Shown here: positions 57,656 to 64,000 of the stretch, in pieces
Numbering within the stretch: the stretch's first letter is position 1
Layout of the letters: every line of letters starts with the position of its first letter
Assembly: GCF_014192335.1 (NCBI RefSeq)
Contig: NZ_JACHXU010000035.1
Coordinates: 1-64,000 of the forward strand
Source of the DNA: Aporhodopirellula rubra
Lineage (GTDB): Bacteria; Planctomycetota; Planctomycetia; Pirellulales; Pirellulaceae
Direction of reading: 5' to 3'
Length of the DNA: 64,000 nucleotides
The notes under the pieces: generated by a model
Databases searched by the model: none
Seen by the model: only the letters and a program-made list of their open reading frames with translations
What the model was told of the DNA's origin: nothing
Position numbers and translations under genes: made by a program

Positions 57656-57705
57656 AGTATGCTGATGGTGTTCGTTCAGTCATCTGTCCTTGAATTGCAT
57701 AACCT

Positions 57706-58482
57706 GTGCCCGCATCAGACTCCACAGTACTTCGCTACACACAGACGGACCCGGATGTCCGGTTGATGTTACGTGTGCGCGACGGCGACGCGGGAGCATT
57801 CGAAGAACTGGTCCGGCGATATCAACCTCGGTTGGTGCGATTGATGCATCATCTCGCACCGCATACCGACCTCGCCGAGGATTTGGCTCAGGAAACGTTT
57901 CTTCGCGTGTATCGCGCGCGGGATCGTTATGAACCAGGGGCGAAATTTTCGACGTGGTTGTTCACGATCGCAGGCAACGTGGCTCGAAACGCGAAGCGAA
58001 CCGTGTCGCGACGGCACGAAGTGAGTGAAGGCGACGCGCCGCGATCGGCCGGTGCCGAACGGGACGGCGACGATGGCCCCACGCTCGCAGCGACCGCGTT
58101 GGAAGCCAGTGGATTGATGCCGGTCCGTGTGGCCGAAGGCGATGAACGTGCCCGCTTGGTTCGCGCCGCGGTAGCTTCGCTGGGCGAGCGGCAACGGATG
58201 GCGTTGATCTTGTCGCGATTCGAAAACATGAGCTATGTCGAGATCGCCGATGCGATGGACCTGAGCACCAAGGCTGTGAAGTCGTTGTTGAGCCGGGCCC
58301 GAGTCAGCCTCAAGCAAACGCTCGAGTCTTACATGGAGAGCGGCACGCTGGAACAGGATTTCCATACGTCGGTCAGTCTTCCGTCGATGTCGAGCATGAT
58401 TGACAAGTACCGCGGTTCGGACGACGCCTCCGCATCTGATGATCTCAAGGCGTCGCCGGACGAAGGGGGCAGCGACCAATGA
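57706..58482 (+). CDS. ECF-type RNA polymerase sigma factor
   Basis: 258 residues with GTG start at 57706; an ATG at 57766 (MLRVRDGDAG) is an alternative. Region 2: DGDAGAFEELVRRYQPRLVRLMHHLA, LAEDLAQETFLRVYRARDRYEPGAKFSTWLFTIAGN. Region 4: LGERQRMALILSRFENMSYVEIADAMDLSTKAVKSLLSRARVSL. A Ser/Asp-rich tail of about 45 residues (from ESYMESGTLEQDF) extends beyond region 4. Overlaps the next gene by 4 bases (ATGA). The membrane partner suggests an envelope signal. Confidence 0.93.
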   Translation: MPASDSTVLRYTQTDPDVRLMLRVRDGDAGAFEELVRRYQPRLVRLMHHLAPHTDLAEDLAQETFLRVYRARDRYEPGAKFSTWLFTIAGNVARNAKRTVSRRHEVSEGDAPRSAGAERDGDDGPTLAATALEASGLMPVRVAEGDERARLVRAAVASLGERQRMALILSRFENMSYVEIADAMDLSTKAVKSLLSRARVSLKQTLESYMESGTLEQDFHTSVSLPSMSSMIDKYRGSDDASASDDLKASPDEGGSDQ

Positions 58483-59930
58483 CTGAGCCCGAAATCATTG
58501 ATTCCGACGATGAACTGCTGGTCGCGTATCTCGACGGAGAGTTGGCGCGTGAGGAACGCGATGCGGTGGAAAACCGTTTAATCGGTGAAGAGCCGCTTCG
58601 GCAACGTTTGCAAGATTTGCAGCGGAGTTGGGACATGCTGGAATGGCTGCCCAATCCGATCCCAGACGAGAAGTCCGTTCAAACGACGCTGCAATTGGTC
58701 GTCGCTGACTTGAATCCGACCGGCGATCGATCCTCCCGTAGCAAGAGCAGCGACACGATAGCGTTGAGTCACGACAAGCGTCGAGCATTCGGCGGGTGGT
58801 TGCCGCTATTGGTTCCGCTTCTCGTGGCCGCGATCGCGTTCGGCGTGACGCGTTGGCGTCAGATCAAGGACATCCGCAGCCAACTCGCGGACTTCCCGGT
58901 CGCGATGGACATGGATGCTTACGCGATCGGTAAAGATGCCGATTTGGTCAACGATTTAATGGCATCGAAATGGTGGCGTGGTGTTGTGGGAGGTTCGGTG
59001 ACGCCCGCTGTTGACGCGATCATTAGTCCCGCCAAATCGCCTCAATCGCTTTACCCACAATCCGATAACAAAACCCAATTGCCCGACCGTGAAACGTTGG
59101 CGTCAGCCCTCGAAGAAGTGCCGACCCAGCAACGGATCGTGGCACTGGCGCGGCTGGATCGGTTCAGTCGTTTGGACGAGTCCGAAAAAGAATTGCTCCG
59201 CGAGACCGCCGAACGCGTGAGGAGTTCGGACCAACCGAATAAGCGGCTCCAGACGATGCGGCAGTACGTTCGTTTGCGCGAGCAACTCAGCGACGACGTG
59301 ATTGCACGAATTGAGAACGAAACGGGCGTCGAACGTCAGCAGGCGATTGATGATGCGATCGAAGAGGCCATTACTCAGATAGGCCGCGTCACGGGACGCA
59401 ACCTGAGTGAAGATGCGATCGAGAGGATCGACTATACCGTCATCCAGCTGGTCAAAAACCGGATTTCAAGAGCCACCGGCGATGACGGCCGCAATCCGGT
59501 CTCGGCTTTGGTTGAGTTCTTCCGCCGAAGAGGTCGTGGTGGGGATTCAAAGAATGCCTATCGCATGTTCGCCATGGCGACCTTGCTGAAGGATTCGAAC
59601 TGGGTGAGAGGGCAGGGGCGGTCGTTCCGTGGTGGGCCACCGCAGGATTTCGAGGCGATGCCCCCCTTGTCCCAGCGTGAACTCGAGACGATCCAGTCGA
59701 TGCTGCCATCCGAGGATTTGGAAATGCTTCAGTTGTATGTGAGCGATCCTTGGATGCAGAACATGGTCGTGCGAGATTGGACGGTCGAGGCACTCCGCCG
59801 CAAACTACGCGGTGAGGCGAAGCCGCCGTCCCTCACCGAGCAATATGATTCTATGCCGCTCGATCAGCGGGAGGCCCTGGATTTGTCGCCGCCCGACGTG
59901 GTCCGCAAAGCACTCATCGAAGGCCTCTAA
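58479..59930 (+). CDS. Membrane anti-sigma factor-like protein with large outer domain
   Basis: 483 residues. The N-terminus DSDDELLVAYLDGELAREERDAVENRL is the anti-sigma helical bundle motif (LxxYLDGEL), without the Zn-binding HxxxCxxC. One transmembrane helix at about 107-125 (WLPLLVPLLVAAIAFGVTRW). The remaining 355 residues lie outside: helical, rich in Glu, Arg and Asp, and of no recognised domain. Coupled to the ECF sigma gene, so it likely holds that sigma at the membrane and releases it on a signal. Length is unusual for a simple anti-sigma factor. Confidence 0.85.
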   Translation: MTEPEIIDSDDELLVAYLDGELAREERDAVENRLIGEEPLRQRLQDLQRSWDMLEWLPNPIPDEKSVQTTLQLVVADLNPTGDRSSRSKSSDTIALSHDKRRAFGGWLPLLVPLLVAAIAFGVTRWRQIKDIRSQLADFPVAMDMDAYAIGKDADLVNDLMASKWWRGVVGGSVTPAVDAIISPAKSPQSLYPQSDNKTQLPDRETLASALEEVPTQQRIVALARLDRFSRLDESEKELLRETAERVRSSDQPNKRLQTMRQYVRLREQLSDDVIARIENETGVERQQAIDDAIEEAITQIGRVTGRNLSEDAIERIDYTVIQLVKNRISRATGDDGRNPVSALVEFFRRRGRGGDSKNAYRMFAMATLLKDSNWVRGQGRSFRGGPPQDFEAMPPLSQRELETIQSMLPSEDLEMLQLYVSDPWMQNMVVRDWTVEALRRKLRGEAKPPSLTEQYDSMPLDQREALDLSPPDVVRKALIEGL

Positions 59931-60386
59931 ACGCGTAACTCTGGTTGCCCGCCGGCGGGCCGTTGCTATGTCCCACGCAGCGCTGTTTCCCGCGTGTCCG
60001 CCTAACGGTGCCTCAGCCGCACTCGCACGACCGCTTCGGCACCGCTTTCCCCCGCCCACGTCCGCCTGGCGAGATTCCGGCTTCCCTTCAAGGTGACGTT
60101 CTTTTTGGTCGAAGACTGTTGGGGCCGGCTTGGTTCGGTTGTTGGCCGTTTGCAATGGCGATTCCTTTTTGCGATCTCCAGCACCGGCCACGCTGGGTTC
60201 TAAAATGAGCGAATCACGTCGCTGAATCGTCCATCCCGGGGAATTGGCATTTGGTCTGGCCTCGTTTGTTCCAATTGACGCCGCCGGGGCGAACTCCCCC
60301 TGGCGAATCGCAACTCGCGTTGCTATCATTCGCCGCTCTGCATTTTGCAAAATTGAACACCACACCCCTCTTATGACGGAATCCCA
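59931..60386. other. Intergenic region upstream of rpmI
   Basis: 456 bases; should contain the promoter and leader of the ribosomal-protein/pheST group, but no infC and no identifiable leader element is seen here. Confidence 0.5.
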
Positions 60387-60593
60387 ATGGGAAACAAAGT
60401 CAAGACCCACAAGGGCACCAAGAAGCGGTTTCGCCTCAGCGCGACCGGCAAAGCCATGCACCGCCAAAGCGGAACGAGCCACTTGGCCAAAGGGCTGAGC
60501 AAGAAACGGCGTCGTAACCTCCGTGGCACCACGGCAGTGGACACCTGCATGGAACGCACCATTCACGCTGCCCTGAACGGCAACAGCAACTAG
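60387..60593 (+). CDS. rpmI: 50S ribosomal protein L35
   Basis: 68 residues, complete: MGNKVKTHKGTKKRFRLSATGK at the start, HLAKGLSKKRRRNL in the middle. Structural protein of the large subunit. First of rpmI-rplT-pheS-pheT; the infC gene usual before rpmI is missing from this locus. Confidence 0.96.
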   Translation: MGNKVKTHKGTKKRFRLSATGKAMHRQSGTSHLAKGLSKKRRRNLRGTTAVDTCMERTIHAALNGNSN

Positions 60594-60654
60594 ATCAGCG
60601 GGCCGGGCATGACTCGGCAATTTTTCAACCTCCCTCTTAGGACTCGCCCTGCAA

Positions 60655-60701
60655 CTCGATTGGGCAAAACTTCGGCAATGCTTGCCGGGGCCTGAATCGA
60701 G
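60655..60701 (+). promoter_or_regulatory. Nested stem-loop upstream of rplT, candidate ribosomal-protein leader
   Basis: Outer stem CTCGATT (60655-60661)/AATCGAG (60695-60701) and inner hairpin CGGCAA (60673-60678)/TTGCCG (60682-60687) with a TGC loop. It lies 44 bases before the rplT start in the rpmI-rplT gap, where L20 autoregulatory structures occur in other bacteria. Confidence 0.5.
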
Positions 60702-60744
60702 ACACTCGGCAATGATTCAAAAACAACCATAAGGAATTCGTCAG

Positions 60745-61116
60745 ATGCGTACACGTAAAGGTGCCGCCCGTAACCAAGCTAAGAAACGTCTGTTCAAACG
60801 TGCAAAAGGCTTCCGCGGTGGTCGCGGGTCATTGACCCGATCGGTGAAAGAGACCTTGCTTCGTAGCGGCGCGTACGCGTTCCGCGATCGTCGCGTCCGC
60901 AAACGTGAATTCCGTAAGTTGTGGATCATCCGGATCAACGCAGCGGTGAAGTCCCACGGGCTTCGCTACAGCGAGTTCATCTTCGGCCTGAAGAAAGCCA
61001 ACATCGGGCTCGATCGTAAGTCGCTCTCGGAAATGGCCATCCACGATGCAGCCGGTTTCAAAGACGTCTGCGACGCAGTGAAGGCAGCACTCGCCTCCGA
61101 AAACCAGCCTGCTTAA
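60745..61116 (+). CDS. rplT: 50S ribosomal protein L20
   Basis: 123 residues, complete: [25 protein letters not shown] at the N-terminus, [24 protein letters not shown] in the centre. Needed for early 50S assembly; in other bacteria it also represses its own operon. Downstream, pheS follows after 15 bases. Confidence 0.96.
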   Translation: MRTRKGAARNQAKKRLFKRAKGFRGGRGSLTRSVKETLLRSGAYAFRDRRVRKREFRKLWIIRINAAVKSHGLRYSEFIFGLKKANIGLDRKSLSEMAIHDAAGFKDVCDAVKAALASENQPA

Positions 61117-61131
61117 GGCCTGTCTCTCGCG

Positions 61132-62172
61132 ATGTCACTGCAAAATTTTCTCAGCCGCTTGGACCAGCTCCAAAGCGACGCGGAATCCGCATTCTCGGGC
61201 GCTTCGAATGCCGAATCGCTCGAGGAAGCTCGCGTCGTTTTTCTGGGGGCCAAAAAGGGACAGTTCAAAGACGTCCAGAAGATGCTCGGTGGCATCGAGC
61301 CGACAGATAAACGGGCCGCAGGAATGCGGCTCAACGAAGTCAAGAACGCGATCAATGATGCGTTCAGTGCAGCCAAAGAGGCCCTCGAAGGAGGCGGTGA
61401 TTCCCAAATCGATCCGACCTTCGACCCGTCTTTGCCTGGCACTCGTCCAACCCTTGGGCACATTCACCCGATCACACAAACGATCGATCACCTCACCGAG
61501 ATCATGGGGCGGATGGGTTTCGAAGTAGCTGAAGGTCCCGAAGTTGAGGACCCGTGGCACAACTTTGTCGCTCTGAACATCCCCGAGGATCACCCGGCTC
61601 GCGACCCACTCGACAATTTCTATCTCGCTGCAGCGGGAGTCAGCAGCGGTGACGCGTTGGCTGAAACCGGCGAAGGCGAATCGCTGCTGCGTAGCCAAAC
61701 CAGCACGGTGCAGATTCGCGTGATGAAATCGCGTCAACCGCCGATCCGGATCATTTCGCTCGGTCGGGTTTATCGACCCGATGCCCCCGACGCGACGCAC
61801 TTCCCGATGTTTCATCAAATGGAAGGCCTGCTCGTTGATCGCAACGTCACGATGGCAAACCTGAAAACGGTGCTGCGTGTATTCGCCAACAACTACCTCG
61901 GCGACGACGTTGAGATACGCTTTCGTCCATCCTTTTTCCCGTTCACCGAACCGAGCGTCGAAGTCGACTTCTTGTGGAACGGAACGTGGATCGAATTCGG
62001 CGGTGCGGGCATGATCGACCCGAACGTTTTCGAAGCCGTCGGATACGATCCGGAAAAGGTCAGCGGGTTTGCGTTCGGCCTGGGCGTCGAAAGACTTTGC
62101 ATGCGGCGTCATGGTATTACCGATATTCGAGACCTCTACAGCGGCGACCTTCGGTTCCTGGAACAGTTTTAG
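61132..62172 (+). CDS. pheS: Phenylalanyl-tRNA synthetase alpha subunit
   Basis: 346 residues. N-terminal coiled coil (about 1-90), then class II core with [28 protein letters not shown] (motif 1), [17 protein letters not shown] (motif 2 region), [18 protein letters not shown] and the C-terminal motif 3 [17 protein letters not shown]. Pairs with PheT to charge tRNA-Phe. Starts 15 bases after rplT. Confidence 0.97.
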   Translation: MSLQNFLSRLDQLQSDAESAFSGASNAESLEEARVVFLGAKKGQFKDVQKMLGGIEPTDKRAAGMRLNEVKNAINDAFSAAKEALEGGGDSQIDPTFDPSLPGTRPTLGHIHPITQTIDHLTEIMGRMGFEVAEGPEVEDPWHNFVALNIPEDHPARDPLDNFYLAAAGVSSGDALAETGEGESLLRSQTSTVQIRVMKSRQPPIRIISLGRVYRPDAPDATHFPMFHQMEGLLVDRNVTMANLKTVLRVFANNYLGDDVEIRFRPSFFPFTEPSVEVDFLWNGTWIEFGGAGMIDPNVFEAVGYDPEKVSGFAFGLGVERLCMRRHGITDIRDLYSGDLRFLEQF

Positions 62173-62317
62173 GATGACGATGGAGGGGACGGGCAACGCG
62201 AACTGAATCGGTCGCCCGCTCGCATCGTGCCCCTTCCGCTCGCCCCGCATCGACTGCCACCGACTCTTAACGCCGAATCATTTCTGCCCACAGCCCTCAG
62301 TACTCAGCCCCTTCCTG

Positions 62318-64000
62318 ATGCTTGTCACTCTCTCTTGGTTGTCGCGTTACGTCGATATTACGCTAACGCATGATGAACTCGTCGATCGCTTGAGCCTTTC
62401 GGGACTCAACCACGAAGGCAGCGAGACGGTTGATGGCGAAGTGGTCATCGACCTCGAAGTCACCAGTAACCGCGGTGACTGCCTCGGGCATATCGGCGTC
62501 GCTCGCGAGATCGCAGTCCTGACGGGGCAAAAGCTGAAGCTGCCGACGATCGAGTTCCAAGAATCCTCGAGAAGCGTCAACGATCTGCTCACCGTTCGCA
62601 ACGAATTCGCTGACGCCTGCCCACGCTATACCGCTCGCGTGATCGAAGGTGTTCGCGTCGGCGATAGCCCTGAGTGGATGCAGAAGGCACTCCAAAGCGT
62701 TGGCATCGGTGTCGTCAATAATGTCGTCGATGTGACCAACTATGTAATGATGGAATGCGGGCAACCGCTGCACGCGTTTGATGCCGCCAAGGTTTCTAAG
62801 AAAACGATCGTGGTCCGTCCCGGTCGCAAAGACGAGAAATTGCAAGCGATCGACCATCGCGATTACGATTTGACGGCACAGACATGCGTCATCGCTGATG
62901 CCGACTCACCGCTCGCGATCGGCGGTGTGATGGGCGGCGCGAGCAGTGAAGTGACTGAGCAAACGACTGACCTCGTCATCGAGGCCGCCGATTTCATTCC
63001 GCTGTCGGTTCGGCGAACCGCACGCCGTTTGAAACTGCACAGTCCCTCTTCGTTCCGCTTCGAGCGTCGCGTGGATCCCCGTGGCATCGATTGGGCGAGC
63101 CGGCGTGCTTGTCAATTGATCACCGAAATCGCCGGCGGCACTGTCGCGAGTGGAGTCATCGATACGGGCAGTTCAATTGCCGATCGCGAACCCATCGTTC
63201 TGCGTTTGTCGCAACTCGCCCGTGTTCTTGGGATCACCATCGACGCAGCAACCGTCGAGCGGATCTTGAAGGGGCTCGGATGTCGTGCTGATTTTGCATC
63301 GGTCGAAAAGGAGTCCACAAGCGGTGGCGATTCCTCGACTCTGCAATGCGTGCCTCCGACATGGCGTCATGATTTGACCCGGGAAGCAGACTTGATCGAA
63401 GAAGTCGCTCGCATTCACGGATACGACAAGATCCCCGAGGACAGTCCGATCCCGGTCACGCCCAGTAGCAAGCGTCCGTTTGACTCCGCGATGTCTCGAC
63501 TGCGTGGCGTCATGACGGCGGCCGGTCTGAGCGAGGCGATGACACCGAGCGTCGTGACAGAAAAGATCGATGCGGCTTTGTCGCCGTGGACCGATCGTCC
63601 CGCGCTGCAAACCCGAACCGCCATGTTAGAGGGATCACGCCGGCTCCGTCGGTCGTTGATCCCGAGTCTGCTGCAAAGCCGCGCTGCGAACTGGGCATCG
63701 GCATCGATCGACGCGGCGTTGTTTGAAATCGCGCACGTGTACCTGCCGCCAGCACCGGACGCGAAGGGCGATGACGCGCTGCCTGCGGAAACCTATCACG
63801 TCGGAATGATCATTGGTGAAGATTTCTTCGCGGCCAAGGGAATCATCGAAACACTGCTCGCGAGACTTGGCATCACCGGTCTCCTTCAGGTCGAAACGGT
63901 AGAACGCGAAGGTTTCGCGTCAGGCGGCTTGGTCGCACTCAAAGTCGAAGGCCACGACGAAACGCTCGGATACCTCGGTCTGCTCGATGACTCGCTTGTG
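62318..64000 (+). CDS. pheT: Phenylalanyl-tRNA synthetase beta subunit (partial, runs off the window)
   Basis: 561 codons from ATG 62318, no stop before the window end, no frame break. After the first 55 residues (MLVTLSWLSRYVDITLTHDEL... GETVDGEVVIDLEVTSNRGDCLG), the sequence goes directly into the SNRGDCLGHIGVAREIA region. The OB-fold tRNA-binding domain of about 100 residues found in E. coli PheT between these segments is absent. Next come the B3/B4 editing domain (NNVVDVTNYVMMECGQPLHAFD, SPLAIGGVMGG), the B5 domain (VPPTWRHDLTREADLIEEVARIHGYD) and the start of the core. 145 bases after pheS. Confidence 0.96.
   Translation, partial: MLVTLSWLSRYVDITLTHDELVDRLSLSGLNHEGSETVDGEVVIDLEVTSNRGDCLGHIGVAREIAVLTGQKLKLPTIEFQESSRSVNDLLTVRNEFADACPRYTARVIEGVRVGDSPEWMQKALQSVGIGVVNNVVDVTNYVMMECGQPLHAFDAAKVSKKTIVVRPGRKDEKLQAIDHRDYDLTAQTCVIADADSPLAIGGVMGGASSEVTEQTTDLVIEAADFIPLSVRRTARRLKLHSPSSFRFERRVDPRGIDWASRRACQLITEIAGGTVASGVIDTGSSIADREPIVLRLSQLARVLGITIDAATVERILKGLGCRADFASVEKESTSGGDSSTLQCVPPTWRHDLTREADLIEEVARIHGYDKIPEDSPIPVTPSSKRPFDSAMSRLRGVMTAAGLSEAMTPSVVTEKIDAALSPWTDRPALQTRTAMLEGSRRLRRSLIPSLLQSRAANWASASIDAALFEIAHVYLPPAPDAKGDDALPAETYHVGMIIGEDFFAAKGIIETLLARLGITGLLQVETVEREGFASGGLVALKVEGHDETLGYLGLLDDSLV

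Noticed and set aside
59805-60620. Minus-strand frame of 271 codons opposite the anti-sigma end and rpmI
   Set aside because: Overlaps two supported plus-strand genes; composition shadow.
61135-62250. Minus-strand frame of 371 codons opposite pheS
   Set aside because: pheS is complete and unambiguous on the plus strand.

Overview
The window is chromosomal DNA from a planctomycete, most likely a Rhodopirellula-like member of the Pirellulaceae. This is inferred from protein features, not from a database search: secreted sulfatases, a primary sigma factor with a long Arg-rich insert, an SLA1-homology (SHD1-like) secreted protein, a large Ser/Thr kinase with an AAA domain, many signal-peptide proteins of unknown function, and housekeeping genes spread over many short operons on both strands. 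No rRNA, tRNA or CRISPR array was recognised. There is no phage region.

Layout. 0.2-2.8 kb is a degraded zone. It holds two small membrane-protein genes, a Y1/HUH transposase gene split by one TGA codon and flanked by a 17-bp direct repeat, and a ruvC gene frameshifted by a 14-bp tandem insertion. 2.9-10 kb holds a secreted coiled-coil protein, ftsH (minus), then dxr and rseP (plus). 10.4-15.1 kb is one giant gene for an SMC-like ATPase with two HhH-like C-terminal domains and an Arg/Ser-rich linker. 15.1-18.2 kb (minus) is rpoD, coupled to a TPR-glycosyltransferase-like gene. 19-22 kb holds a zinc-ribbon membrane protein, a secreted Cys-Cys-Glu-Pro repeat protein and a lipoprotein, with clear intrinsic terminators. 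22.1-31.4 kb (plus) holds a kinase-AAA regulator, a flavin oxidoreductase fused to an acetoacetate-decarboxylase-like domain, a DUF3237 protein and a FadL-like outer-membrane channel. 31.6-34 kb (minus) is glgC and a ferredoxin-NADP reductase. 34.1-37.2 kb is an SHD1-like secreted protein and hemY. 37.6-39.9 kb is feoAB behind a Fur-box palindrome. 40.1-41.5 kb is a divergent HD-GYP protein. 42-47.7 kb has three sulfatases. 48-49 kb is a secreted alpha/beta-hydrolase-fold protein without the nucleophile Ser. 49.3-52.7 kb is pflB and pflA. 53.3-57.7 kb is a DTW-domain tRNA-modifying enzyme, a type II thioesterase and a fatty acyl-AMP ligase with a carrier domain. 57.7-59.9 kb is an ECF sigma factor with its membrane anti-sigma partner. 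60.4-64 kb is rpmI-rplT-pheS-pheT; pheT runs off the window.

How genes work together. Translational coupling (ATGA or TAATG overlaps) links rpoD with the TPR-glycosyltransferase gene, feoA with feoB, two of the sulfatases, and the ECF sigma factor with its anti-sigma factor. pflB/pflA point to fermentative or microaerobic pyruvate metabolism, feoAB to ferrous iron uptake under iron control, and the sulfatases to growth on sulfated polysaccharides. The least explained parts are the SMC-like RS-domain ATPase, the oxidoreductase/decarboxylase/DUF3237/FadL group, the Cys-rich secreted protein and the stand-alone acyl-AMP ligase with thioesterase.
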